Assembly (NCBI GenBank): GCA_003278465.1
Contig: QCFC01000008.1
Location: 20,878 to 84,877, forward strand
Reading direction: 5' to 3'
Length of the DNA: 64,000 bases
Origin: Prochlorococcus sp. AG-363-B04
GTDB lineage: Bacteria; Cyanobacteriota; Cyanobacteriia; PCC-6307; Cyanobiaceae
A model generated the notes under the pieces. The model did no database searches. It saw only the letters and a program-made list of their open reading frames with translations, and had not been told where the DNA came from. Positions 17,281-26,183 of the stretch are shown here, piece after piece. A program made the translations under genes and the position numbers. Every line of letters begins with the position of its first letter. Position 1 is the first letter of the stretch.

Positions 17281-18371
17281 TGAGTAGTTCATCTTTGAAG
17301 TTGGTATTAGTTAGTACACCAATTGGTCACCTTGGCAGTGGTCGAGGAGGTGGTGTTGAACTTACGATTTGTTCCCTCTTGAAGGGCCTTATTAGCTTGG
17401 GACATGACTTAACACTTGTAACTCCAGCTGGCTCATTACTACCTAATGAGTGTTCAGAGATTCAGATTAAAGAGTTCTCTGGTTTGGATCAGCCAAGTTG
17501 GCAACATTGTGATCCAAATTGTTCAGCTTCTATTCCTTTTCAAGGCGTTCTTCCAAAGCTTTGGGAAGAGGCCCTTGAAATAGGTTCGCATGCTGATGCG
17601 GTTCTTAATTTTAGTTATGACTGGCTTCCACTTTGGTTAACACCAAGGGTTGATAGCCGATTGTTTCATCTAATAAGTATGGGTAATGTATCTTCAATTA
17701 TGAAATCTGTGATAACAGATATTGCAGATTTTGATCAAAACCGATTGGCTTTTCATACTTATCGCCAGGCAGCTGATTTCTCTCTTGTTGGTAAGCCAGT
17801 GGTAGTTGGAAATGGATTTGATCTTGATGAATATGAATTTCAGGAAAGTTCTAATGGACCTCTTGGCTGGGCTGGGCGTATTTCTCGTGAAAAAGGATTG
17901 GAGGATGCCGTATCTGTAGCAGCAGCTTTAGAAACCAGGCTTTTGGTTTGGGGATTTATGGAAGACATCGAATATGCAAAAGAGATAGAGGAATCTGTTC
18001 CATTAGGGACAATTGAATGGAGAGGGTTCTTGCCAACCTCTGATTTCCAAAAGCAACTTGGAATTTGCTCTGCGTTAATAAATACACCTAAATGGAATGA
18101 GGCTTATGGGAATGTTGTTGTTGAAGCTATGGCTTGTGGAGTTCCTGTTGTTGCCTATGACAGAGGAGGACCTGGTGAAATTATAAATTCTGGTATTACT
18201 GGATTACTAGTTCCGCCAGATGATGTTAAAGCTTTAACTTTGGCTGCTTCAAGAGTAAAAGAATTAAATCGAAGAAGTTGTCGACGATGGGTAGAACAAT
18301 TTGCATCAAAAGAAATTTTTGCAAGTCGCGTTGATTCCTGGATTAAATCAGTGTTAGATCCGAAGATGTAG
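17280..18371 (+). CDS. GT4-family (group 1) glycosyltransferase
   Basis: The 363-residue protein has a GT-B fold. The N-terminal domain holds the acceptor-side glycine loop (IGHLGSGRGGGVEL), and the C-terminal nucleotide-sugar domain begins near GWAGRISREKGLEDAV. The donor-binding EX7E motif is in NEAYGNVVVEAMACGVPVVAYDRGGPGEI. The ATG shares one base with the TGA of the transporter, and the next gene, a membrane glycosyltransferase, starts 18 bp downstream. The set probably modifies an envelope glycan or glycolipid. Sugar and acceptor are not evident. Confidence 0.87.
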   Translation: MSSSSLKLVLVSTPIGHLGSGRGGGVELTICSLLKGLISLGHDLTLVTPAGSLLPNECSEIQIKEFSGLDQPSWQHCDPNCSASIPFQGVLPKLWEEALEIGSHADAVLNFSYDWLPLWLTPRVDSRLFHLISMGNVSSIMKSVITDIADFDQNRLAFHTYRQAADFSLVGKPVVVGNGFDLDEYEFQESSNGPLGWAGRISREKGLEDAVSVAAALETRLLVWGFMEDIEYAKEIEESVPLGTIEWRGFLPTSDFQKQLGICSALINTPKWNEAYGNVVVEAMACGVPVVAYDRGGPGEIINSGITGLLVPPDDVKALTLAASRVKELNRRSCRRWVEQFASKEIFASRVDSWIKSVLDPKM

Positions 18372-18389
18372 GTATTAATTAGTGAATTG

Positions 18390-20222
18390 ATGTCCCCTCC
18401 TTTTAAGGAAAATTTTTCCTCAACAGATCGAAGAAAAGGTCTGTTATTCATATTGTCTCTTGGTATTGCGATTTTTCTTTTACACCTTGGATCAACTGGT
18501 TTGGTTGATGAGACTCCTCCCTTGTTTGCCGCGGCGGGACGGGCAATGAGTGATACGGGAGATTGGTTGACTCCAAGGGTTAATGGTCTTCCTAGATATG
18601 ACAAGCCTCCGTTGATTTATTGGTTGATGGCATTGGGATATTCGATCCCAGGTTTGGAGGTAATTGATCCATTAGGTACGTGGGCAGCTCGACTTCCTTC
18701 GGCATTGTCTTCGCTTTTGATGATGCTTTTTTTGGGAGATACTGTTATGCGCTGGCCACAATTTTGTGACGACTCTCCTCGGCGTACAGGGGTTTTAGTG
18801 GCACTTGCTTTTGCACTTTCTCCATTAGTACTTGTTTGGAGTCGGACTGCTGTAAGTGATGCTTTGCTATGCAGCACTTTAGGAATGAGTCTCCTTTCTC
18901 ATTGGCGAAGGTATGTGGATCCGTTTTCCCAATCTTGGTGGTCAGGGTGGATTTTTTTAGGGTTGGCAATACTTACTAAGGGACCGGTAGCCTTAATCCT
19001 TAGTTTTTTAGTAATATGTTCTTTTACATTCTTTGAAAGAAATTTTACAATATTTGTTAGGAGGATTTGTGTATTACCTGGCCTGTTGATTACTTTGTTA
19101 ATAAGTTGTCCTTGGTATTTGGTTGAATTAATTGTAGAAGGTAAGCCTTTTATTAGGAGTTTTTTTGGGTATCATAATTTCCAACGTTTTATCTCAGTAG
19201 TGAATAGTCACTCTGAGCCTTGGTGGTATTTTTTCTTGGTAATGGTAATTGGTTCATTGCCATTTACCCCTTTCTTGCTATTGGGTTTGTATAGGTCTTG
19301 TTGTCGTTTTTTTGCAAAAACAAAGCGAGTATTAAGGCCTGAAGAAACTTTGATGAGTTTCTCTGCTTGTTGGCTGTTATCTATTCTTGTTCTTTTTACC
19401 TCCGCAGTTACTAAATTACCTAGTTATTGGTTGCCAGCCACTCCTGCTGCTGCGATATTGATAGGGTTGACTGTTTCAGTTTTGGACCAGAGGTCAAAAG
19501 GATTATTTTGGTCATGGATTTGTGTATTGGGATTAAGTCTTTTTTTATCAATAACTATTTGGTTATTTTCTTATAAAGGATTAGAAATTTATGATCCTGA
19601 GATGCCAAGCTTCGGGAAGGATTTGTTGCAGAGTGGCCTTTTGAACCGGGCTGCTATTTGTGTAAGCCTTTCTGTTGTCTTCGGTATATATTTTCTTCGA
19701 AGAAGCTCATCAATCCGACTTCTTTTTATGCAATTTCCTTTAGTTGCTTTCCATCTTGTGGCTTTGCTACCAATATTTAACTTGGGGGATAAATTAAGGC
19801 AATTGCCTTTGCGTAAAGCTTCACAATTGATGCTTTCGTCTCAAAGGCCAAGAGAGCAACTAGCAATGGTAGGAGTACTTAAACCATCAATTCATTTTTA
19901 TACTAATCAAATTATAGTTTTCGAAGGTCGTTCTGAAAGTTCTTTGGTTAATTTAGATGATCGTTTGCGAAATGAAAACCGAAAGGGATGGTTAGGAAGG
20001 CCAATTAGTGGGCCATCAGGTTCTCAGACAGTATTATTGATTATTGATGAAGGCACAACTAAGCGATTGAATTGGAAAGATGTTCCTAGAGAAGTTTTGG
20101 GTGGTTTTGGGATTTATAAAGTTTGGAGAATTGACAGGACAATACTTTCTCAGAGAGCAAGCCAGATCAAGGCAAGTGGTGTCGAGGTGGATTGGAATAA
20201 TCCACGCCCAGAAAGATTTTGA
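18390..20222 (+). CDS. ArnT-like (GT83/PMT family) membrane glycosyltransferase
   Basis: This 610-residue GT-C enzyme has about twelve membrane helices. The first loop carries the conserved DE-type motif region VDETPPLFAAAGRAMSDTG, then RVNGLPRYDKPPLIYWLMA, as in ArnT and protein O-mannosyltransferases, which use polyprenyl-phosphate sugars at the outer face of the membrane. A hydrophilic C-terminal portion (about residues 480-610) follows the last helix. It ends convergent with the DciA-like gene after a 111-bp spacer. The acceptor may be lipid A, another glycolipid or a protein; the sequence does not decide. Confidence 0.85.
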   Translation: MSPPFKENFSSTDRRKGLLFILSLGIAIFLLHLGSTGLVDETPPLFAAAGRAMSDTGDWLTPRVNGLPRYDKPPLIYWLMALGYSIPGLEVIDPLGTWAARLPSALSSLLMMLFLGDTVMRWPQFCDDSPRRTGVLVALAFALSPLVLVWSRTAVSDALLCSTLGMSLLSHWRRYVDPFSQSWWSGWIFLGLAILTKGPVALILSFLVICSFTFFERNFTIFVRRICVLPGLLITLLISCPWYLVELIVEGKPFIRSFFGYHNFQRFISVVNSHSEPWWYFFLVMVIGSLPFTPFLLLGLYRSCCRFFAKTKRVLRPEETLMSFSACWLLSILVLFTSAVTKLPSYWLPATPAAAILIGLTVSVLDQRSKGLFWSWICVLGLSLFLSITIWLFSYKGLEIYDPEMPSFGKDLLQSGLLNRAAICVSLSVVFGIYFLRRSSSIRLLFMQFPLVAFHLVALLPIFNLGDKLRQLPLRKASQLMLSSQRPREQLAMVGVLKPSIHFYTNQIIVFEGRSESSLVNLDDRLRNENRKGWLGRPISGPSGSQTVLLIIDEGTTKRLNWKDVPREVLGGFGIYKVWRIDRTILSQRASQIKASGVEVDWNNPRPERF

Positions 20223-20280
20223 AGGCCTCTTTAATCAACAGAGATGAGTTTTACATGGATAGCTATATTTCATGTTGGAT

Positions 20281-20303
20281 CTCAATCTGATTATACGATT
20301 GAG
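20281..20303. terminator. Short hairpin between convergent genes
   Basis: CTCAATC at 20281-20287 pairs with GATTGAG at 20297-20303 around a 9-base loop, followed by TAGATTTTTGAG. The stem is short and A+T-rich. Its place between two convergent genes fits a weak terminator, but the evidence is slight. Confidence 0.3.
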
Positions 20304-20333
20304 TAGATTTTTGAGATTTAGTTATCTATTTCT

Positions 20334-20846
20334 TTAAAGACGAACTCTTTTGCAAAAACCACATTCTCCCCACAGAATTATCTCTCCGGCGGGAGAAGGT
20401 CTAGAGCAATTAGGACAGTCTTTTACTCCATGAACATCAACACGACTTGGATGCTTTGACCAAATAATAGATTCATTTTCTGCGGGTTTTGATTTTTTTG
20501 GATGGTGTTGTTGGACTCTTATGTCTTTAATTTGATGTCCGTTTGCTCGCAGTGAATGAAGTATTTCAGGCCGGCTGTAGAGAAGTGCCTGTCTCCATTG
20601 AGGGTGACTTGCTCCAATGGTTAGGACCCCTCGTTGAAAAGATATTGGCCAGCAGTGCTCTCCTAGTTGTGAGCCAATGATTTGCGGCCAGTCTTGCCAT
20701 AAGGTTGCAATGCTTTTATCTTTTTCCCAGTTACCTTGAAGATCTTCTAAGCAGTTGGAGAGCTTGGAAAAAACTCTTATAGGTTGATCTCTCTGCTCTT
20801 TTAGTTGATCGAGCTTCTGGTTAAGTTGTTTTGAAGTTAAGGTCAT
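20334..20846 (-). CDS. DciA-like (DUF721) protein with C-terminal cysteine knuckle
   Basis: The 170-residue protein has a DUF721 domain at about residues 35-115: IATLWQDWPQIIGSQLGEHCWPISFQRGVLTIGASHPQW, then LLYSRPEILHSL. Members called DciA are loaders or partners of the replicative helicase DnaB in bacteria that lack DnaC. The C-terminus adds a probable zinc-binding unit with CxxC pairs C144/C147 and C162/C165. A basic, probably disordered linker lies between. Its upstream neighbour, divergent, is vipp1. The helicase role is known for the family and is not shown here. Confidence 0.78.
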   Translation of the reverse strand: MTLTSKQLNQKLDQLKEQRDQPIRVFSKLSNCLEDLQGNWEKDKSIATLWQDWPQIIGSQLGEHCWPISFQRGVLTIGASHPQWRQALLYSRPEILHSLRANGHQIKDIRVQQHHPKKSKPAENESIIWSKHPSRVDVHGVKDCPNCSRPSPAGEIILWGECGFCKRVRL

Positions 20847-20913
20847 TTAATTATCTTAGGTGGAGAATTATGGGAATTTCGCTAACCTCCGATAGGGCTG
20901 ATTCGTTGTAGCG

Positions 20914-21717
20914 ATGGGATTTTTTGATCGTTTGAGTCGATTACTCCGTGCAAATCTCAATGACCTTGTCAGCAAAGCTGAGGATCCAGTGAAGATTCTT
21001 GATCAGTCAGTAGCTGATATGCAGACTGATTTAGTTAAGTTACGGCAGGCTGTTGCGATGGCTATTGCAAGTCAAAAGAGACTTGCTAGTCAGGCAAAAC
21101 AGGCTGAGGGACAGATTGGAACATGGTATGAGCGAGCAGAATTAGCTCTTAAGAAAGGTGAAGAAGACTTAGCTAAGGAAGCTCTTCTTCGTCGGAAAAG
21201 TTTTCAAGATTCCTCTAGTGCCCTAGTGACACAGTTAAAGGCGCAGGAAGGTCAAGTTGATGTTCTTAAAAGAAGTCTTGTTGCTCTTGAAGGGAAAATC
21301 GCTGAGGCAAAGACGAAAAAAGACATGCTTAAAGCTCGTGCCCAGGCAGCACAAGCACAACAACAGTTGCAGAGCGCAGTTGGAAGTATGGGGACAAATT
21401 CTGCCATGGCTGCTTTTGAAAGAATGGAAGATAAGGTTCAGGCTCTTGAAGCAACTAGTCAGGCTGCTGCTGAGCTTGCAGGGGCAGATTTAGAGAGTCA
21501 GTTTGCTGCTTTAGAAGGAGGTGATGATATAGATGATGAATTGAATGAGTTGCGTACGCAGCTTGAGGGTGCAGTAGAGGTTGTTGCGCTCCCTTCTACA
21601 GAAATGCAAAGCTCTAATGATAAAAAAGTCTCTTCAGACAAGTCAATTGAGTCAGTAAAAGTTCAAGAGGTTGATGCTGACTTGGAGAAATTGAAAAGAG
21701 CTATTGACAAGCTTTAA
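20914..21717 (+). CDS. vipp1: Vipp1/PspA (IM30) membrane-remodelling protein
   Basis: The 267-residue protein begins with the amphipathic helix MGFFDRLSRLLRANLNDLV and continues as a long coiled coil (about residues 25-215) typical of ESCRT-III-related PspA/Vipp1. After the PspA core there is an acidic region and a separate C-terminal helix (VDADLEKLKRAIDKL), the extension that marks Vipp1 rather than PspA. Vipp1 builds rings and rods on thylakoid and plasma membranes and is needed for thylakoid maintenance. The length equals that usual for cyanobacterial Vipp1. Confidence 0.93.
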   Translation: MGFFDRLSRLLRANLNDLVSKAEDPVKILDQSVADMQTDLVKLRQAVAMAIASQKRLASQAKQAEGQIGTWYERAELALKKGEEDLAKEALLRRKSFQDSSSALVTQLKAQEGQVDVLKRSLVALEGKIAEAKTKKDMLKARAQAAQAQQQLQSAVGSMGTNSAMAAFERMEDKVQALEATSQAAAELAGADLESQFAALEGGDDIDDELNELRTQLEGAVEVVALPSTEMQSSNDKKVSSDKSIESVKVQEVDADLEKLKRAIDKL

Positions 21718-21827
21718 TCTAATATAATTTTAATTTGATTCCTAGCGATTACGTTTTTGCGTTAAATCTTTGGAATTTAAATCTTTTATAGAGTTCAAAA
21801 AAATAGATCCAAGATTCAGTTTTGTTT

Positions 21828-23024
21828 ATGACTCCTTCTAAGCGTTTGTCAAATTTGGGAGTAGGAGTTTTTGGCCGAAACGATAGACGAAAGCAGGATT
21901 ATCTCTTTAGGAGGTCAATTGCCAATCTCAATCCATTGATTGATCTGTCTCTTGGTTCTACGGATCTACCCCCACCTCCAGTTGCTTTGTCTGCGATTGA
22001 ACGTGCTTTGTTTTCTTCTGAAAGCTCTGCTTATTGCCTTCATGGGGCGACAAGATCTTTTCGAGAAGCAGTTGTTGGCTGGTGTCAAAGGAGATTTGGA
22101 GTCAAGGTTGATCCTGATCGAGAAGTGTTGCTTCTTATAGGTTCACAAGAAGGTACTGCTCACTTCCCATTAACTGTTTTAGATTCTGGAGATTATGGAT
22201 TAATTATGGATCCCTCTTACCCTTCTCATAGGGCAGGGATGATTCTTGCAGATGCAAAAATTGAACATTTGGTTTTAAAACCTGGCTTTGGCTGGAGGCC
22301 AGATTTCAATAGTTTGACTGATGCACAATGGGATCAACTTAAGTTGATGATAATGGGGTTTCCACATAATCCAACTGCACAGGTTGGTGAACAAAGTTGG
22401 CTTGATGAGGCAATGTTTAGAGGAGTGAATCATAAGGTTGTAGTAGTGCATGACAATCCATATGTAGATCTTGCTTTAGAAGGAGAAGCTCCAACATTAT
22501 TGAGAACAAATGGCTGGAGAGAATGGGGGATTGAGTTTTTTTCGTTCTCTAAGGCTTGGTGCTTGGGAGGTTTTAGGTTGGCATTTGCTGTTGGGGCAGA
22601 GCCACTGATTTCTGCATTAAGAGAGGTTAAAGGAGCAATTGATTTCAATCAGTCTTTAGCTTTACAGCAAGGTGCAATTGCAGCGCTTAATCATGCTTAT
22701 GAATGGCCAATTAAGAGCCTTAATATTTATAGAGAGAGAAGGGATAGAAGTTTAAGAGCATTGGAACTTTTTGGATGGCATGCACCTATTCCAACAATGG
22801 CTCTTTATCTTTGGCTTCCTATTCCAGCTTGGGCAAGAGAGCAAAATATTGATGATGAGATGCTGTCAGCTGATTTGTTAGAGAAAACTGGAGTTGCTCT
22901 TACTCCAGGTTCTGGTTTTGGATCAGGTGGATCTGGTTGGTTACGTCTAGCTCTAGTTCATCCTGTAGAGATATTAGAGGATGCAATTGGCCGAATACGT
23001 TCTTGGTGGAATGCGTCTCACTAA
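21828..23024 (+). CDS. Class I/II PLP-dependent aminotransferase
   Basis: This 398-residue enzyme is of the aspartate-aminotransferase fold. The PLP lysine is in FFSFSKAWCLGGFRLAFAVG, and other ligands are in GFPHNPTAQVGEQSW (the N of NPT) and VVHDNPYVDL. The C-terminal GVALTPGSGFGSGGSGWLRLAL binds the substrate carboxylate through Arg. It is close to LL-diaminopimelate- or aspartate-type enzymes, but the amino acid specificity is not clear. Start: ATG 21828; a TTG at 21822 adds two residues. The 3' end overlaps birA. Confidence 0.88.
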   Translation: MTPSKRLSNLGVGVFGRNDRRKQDYLFRRSIANLNPLIDLSLGSTDLPPPPVALSAIERALFSSESSAYCLHGATRSFREAVVGWCQRRFGVKVDPDREVLLLIGSQEGTAHFPLTVLDSGDYGLIMDPSYPSHRAGMILADAKIEHLVLKPGFGWRPDFNSLTDAQWDQLKLMIMGFPHNPTAQVGEQSWLDEAMFRGVNHKVVVVHDNPYVDLALEGEAPTLLRTNGWREWGIEFFSFSKAWCLGGFRLAFAVGAEPLISALREVKGAIDFNQSLALQQGAIAALNHAYEWPIKSLNIYRERRDRSLRALELFGWHAPIPTMALYLWLPIPAWAREQNIDDEMLSADLLEKTGVALTPGSGFGSGGSGWLRLALVHPVEILEDAIGRIRSWWNASH

Positions 23025-23772
23025 TTCTTATAAAGGGGCTGGGGAGGTTTTGCACAAATGGCGAACAGAGGCAAGTGGATTGCAGCCTTGGGAGTTGCGA
23101 TGGCAACCAGTCTGCTCCAGCACAGAAGTGTGTCTTTCTAAATGGCTTAGTCAAGACCCATGGAATGAATCTTCAGCTCGTGCTTTTTTGGCGGCCAAGC
23201 AGAGGTTTGCTTTTGGCCAGCATGGAAGATCATGGCATTCCCCTAAAGGAGGTGTTTGGATTAGTGCCGCAATCCCTTGGAGTGGAGATCAAGAATCTTC
23301 AGGATTATTGGGTTTGACAGTGGCAGTTGCTTTGGCAGAACGACTTGAATTAAAGGGGGTGCAAGTCAGTATTAAGTGGCCCAATGATCTTTTTGTAAGT
23401 GGACGAAAGTTGGCAGGCTTTTTGCCGAGATTGATTCACCGTGGAAATAAATTGCGCTTAGCTCGCATTGGACTTGGATTGAATGTATGCAATAGAGTCC
23501 CTCAAGAAGGGATTGCTTTATTAGAGCTACTTCTTCCTGGGCAGACTCGCCCAGTTGATTGGACTGTAGAAGTCCTTTGGGCATTGAATAGAGCTATATC
23601 ACTATCAAATGATCCGGAGTGGGTTTGTGCGGAAACACAAAGAAGGCTATGGAAGACTGAGTTGAGGGATTCCAAGACGGATGATTTGTGGAAGATTGTT
23701 GGAATAACTAAAGATGGGGCTCTTAATCTTCAGAATGGATCAAAAGAGCAAATTTTGAGAAGATGGAATTGA
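23011..23772 (+). CDS. birA: Biotin--[acetyl-CoA carboxylase] ligase
   Basis: From the ATG at 23011 this has 253 residues. The biotin-ligase core shows FGQHGRSWHSPKGGVWISA, which is the adenylate-binding loop, and IKWPNDLFVSGRKLAG. There is no N-terminal HTH domain, so it is the monofunctional form that biotinylates the acetyl-CoA carboxylase carrier protein and does not repress transcription. An ATG at 22981 would extend it by ten residues inside the aminotransferase gene; the later start has GGTGG just upstream and leaves a 14-bp overlap. It is convergent with the ABC ATPase gene, five bases apart. Confidence 0.88.
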   Translation: MRLTNSYKGAGEVLHKWRTEASGLQPWELRWQPVCSSTEVCLSKWLSQDPWNESSARAFLAAKQRFAFGQHGRSWHSPKGGVWISAAIPWSGDQESSGLLGLTVAVALAERLELKGVQVSIKWPNDLFVSGRKLAGFLPRLIHRGNKLRLARIGLGLNVCNRVPQEGIALLELLLPGQTRPVDWTVEVLWALNRAISLSNDPEWVCAETQRRLWKTELRDSKTDDLWKIVGITKDGALNLQNGSKEQILRRWN

Positions 23773-23777
23773 TTTTT

Positions 23778-24503
23778 TTATTTAGTTGATTGTGGTTTTC
23801 CTTTGATATCAATGATTTTCCCATCCTTAAATCGGACAATTTGTTTCGCTCTAATTGCCACATCATCTTCATGTGTCACAAGGACAATAGTTATGCCTTG
23901 ATGATGAAGATTGTCAAATAGATTAAGGACATCTTCTGTTGTTCTTGAGTCTAATGCTCCTGTGGGTTCGTCTGCAAGAAGCAAGGCAGGTTGATTGATA
24001 ATTGCCCGAGCAATGGCTACTCGCTGTTGTTGCCCTCCAGACAGTTGATTTGGTCTATTAACCATTCTTTCTTTAAGTCCAACTTTTTCTAATGCATGCT
24101 CAGCTCGTTCTTGGCGGTCTGAAGAAGATATTCCTGCATAAATCATTGGAAGCATTACATTTTCTATTGCTGTTGCTTGCGGAAGAAGGTGAAATTGTTG
24201 AAAGACAAATCCTAGTTCTTGATTTCGTAGGTCAGCGAGGGAATCGTCATCCAGATCTTCAACTGCCAAACCATTTAATTGATAACTTCCAGTAGTAGGA
24301 CGATCAAGGCATCCAAGAATATTCATGGCAGTACTTTTGCCGGAGCCACTTGCTCCCATTACAGCCAGATAATCCCCTTTGTTAACTATTAGATTTAACT
24401 TATCAAGTGCCTTTACTTTGGCCTCCCCTTGACCGTAAAGCTTGCTGACATTGATGAGTGAAGCAACCTCCTTGGTTGCTTTTTCTTTTATTGAATTATC
24501 CAA
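23778..24503 (-). CDS. ABC transporter ATPase, MacB/LolD (DevA-like) type
   Basis: The 241-residue ATPase has Walker [11 protein letters not shown], a Q-loop in [10 protein letters not shown], the signature [14 protein letters not shown] and Walker [14 protein letters not shown], with the [11 protein letters not shown] phrase that marks the MacB/LolD/FtsE-like group. Partners of this group are four-helix permeases with large periplasmic domains; none is adjacent, so the permease must be elsewhere. The start is TTG at 24503, overlapping the ndhB stop by eight bases. It may be co-transcribed with ndhB. Confidence 0.88.
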   Translation of the reverse strand: MDNSIKEKATKEVASLINVSKLYGQGEAKVKALDKLNLIVNKGDYLAVMGASGSGKSTAMNILGCLDRPTTGSYQLNGLAVEDLDDDSLADLRNQELGFVFQQFHLLPQATAIENVMLPMIYAGISSSDRQERAEHALEKVGLKERMVNRPNQLSGGQQQRVAIARAIINQPALLLADEPTGALDSRTTEDVLNLFDNLHHQGITIVLVTHEDDVAIRAKQIVRFKDGKIIDIKGKPQSTK

Positions 24504-26073
24504 GAGGAGCGGGAGTTTGTTGGTTTATTGCAATTGCTTCTTGTAGCAGTGGTGTCTCTGACACAGCATTATTAGCCCATTGAAAGAGTGGATTCGATAG
24601 CACTCCACCTATTGCAGTAATTGCTACACAAGTAACTAGGGCCACTCTAAGAGGTCTTAATCCCGAACTACCCCACTGAATCGAAGGATATGCTTTGACT
24701 ATTTCAGAAGCCTCTTGAGGTTCTTTGACTACCATCATTTTTATTACTGAAATGTAGTAATATATTGAAATTACTGAGGTAACAAGACCTACGATTACAA
24801 GTAAATATTGTTGATCTGCCCAGCCTGCAAAGAAAAGATATATCTTTCCAAAGAAGCCAATCATAGGAGGTATCCCGCCCAGTGATAACAGGCAAAGACT
24901 TAGACCTAGAGTTATTAGAGGGTCTTTTTGATAAAGCCCTGCATAGTCAGATATTTTGTCACTTCCAGTTCGTATGGAAAATAAAATTATGCATGCGAAT
25001 GCACCTAGATTCATGAAAAGATAGGCTGCTAAATATAGAACCATTGCAGCGAAGCCATCTTCTGTTCCACAAACTAGACCTATCATTATGAAACCAGCTT
25101 GGCCAATTGAGCTATAGGCCAACATCCTTTTCATTGATGTTTGAGCTAGTGCGACGACATTGCCCAAAGACATGCTTAAAACTGCCAAAACAGTAAAGAG
25201 AAGCTTCCATTGCTGATCGAAAGCTCCGAAACAACCAACTAGCAATCTCAGAGCGAGAGCAAAGCCTGCTGCTTTAGATCCAACTGAGAGAAATGCGACT
25301 ACAGGGGTTGGAGACCCTTCGTAAACATCTGGAGTCCATTGATGAAAGGGGACTGCCGCAATCTTGAACGCAACTGTGGATAGTACAAAAACAAGAGCTA
25401 ACGCTGAGATTGGTGAAGGGCTAGAAATTAATGCAATTCCTATTTGTTCAAGGTTTGTGCTGCCACTGATCCCATAAAGAAGTGATGCTCCATAAAGGAA
25501 TACGGCTGCAGCGGCTGAACCAACTAGAAGATATTTCAGAGCGGCTTCCGAGCTTCTGGCATCTTGTTTCATGTAGCCGGAGAGGAGATAACTTGCTACA
25601 GAAAGTGTTTCTAGAGAAACGAAAACACTTACAAGATCTGTTGATCCGCATAGCAGCATTGCGCCAAGCGTGGCGGCAAGCAGGATCGCAGCATATTCAC
25701 CAGTGGGACTTCCGCTTTGCTTGGCATAGCGCCAGCTGATTAGTAATGAAATCAGAGTGGAAAGAGCTATTACAATCCGAAAAGAAATCGAAAGATTGTC
25801 AGATAGGAAGGCTCCTAGGAAAGCTGGCTCAATTGGGCCATTCCATTGAATTGCAAGTGTTAAGAGGGCTGATCCAAGACCTAAATAAGAAATAATTGGG
25901 ACCCATTTTGCTGCAGCACGCTCTCCTGCCAGGTCAACAATTAATGTCCCTAGCATTGCTAGTAATACAAAGCCTTCTGGGGCGATTGAGCCAGCATTAA
26001 GTGAAAGATTAAGCAGCTCTTCAGGAGCTGTAATGCTTTGGGTGAGGAGAAGTAATGCACCCATTTCTGGCAT
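24496..26073 (-). CDS. ndhB: NAD(P)H-quinone oxidoreductase subunit 2 (NdhB)
   Basis: This 525-residue protein has about fourteen membrane helices and is the NuoN/ND2-like proton-pumping subunit of cyanobacterial NDH-1, which serves respiration and cyclic electron flow around photosystem I. Diagnostic parts are [66 protein letters not shown] and [12 protein letters not shown], with the conserved Lys and Glu residues of the half-channels. It is divergent from topA across about 110 bp, and the ABC ATPase gene overlaps its 3' end. Confidence 0.96.
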   Translation of the reverse strand: MPEMGALLLLTQSITAPEELLNLSLNAGSIAPEGFVLLAMLGTLIVDLAGERAAAKWVPIISYLGLGSALLTLAIQWNGPIEPAFLGAFLSDNLSISFRIVIALSTLISLLISWRYAKQSGSPTGEYAAILLAATLGAMLLCGSTDLVSVFVSLETLSVASYLLSGYMKQDARSSEAALKYLLVGSAAAAVFLYGASLLYGISGSTNLEQIGIALISSPSPISALALVFVLSTVAFKIAAVPFHQWTPDVYEGSPTPVVAFLSVGSKAAGFALALRLLVGCFGAFDQQWKLLFTVLAVLSMSLGNVVALAQTSMKRMLAYSSIGQAGFIMIGLVCGTEDGFAAMVLYLAAYLFMNLGAFACIILFSIRTGSDKISDYAGLYQKDPLITLGLSLCLLSLGGIPPMIGFFGKIYLFFAGWADQQYLLVIVGLVTSVISIYYYISVIKMMVVKEPQEASEIVKAYPSIQWGSSGLRPLRVALVTCVAITAIGGVLSNPLFQWANNAVSETPLLQEAIAINQQTPAPLG

Positions 26074-26183
26074 AGCGAATTCTGATCAAACCAGCTTTGA
26101 AGACTGTAACTGCCACACTAGTCAGATAGTTGTTTTTAAACTTGAATCTATGCAGGAAGAGGGTCAGTGCGATAGAGAGGGAG

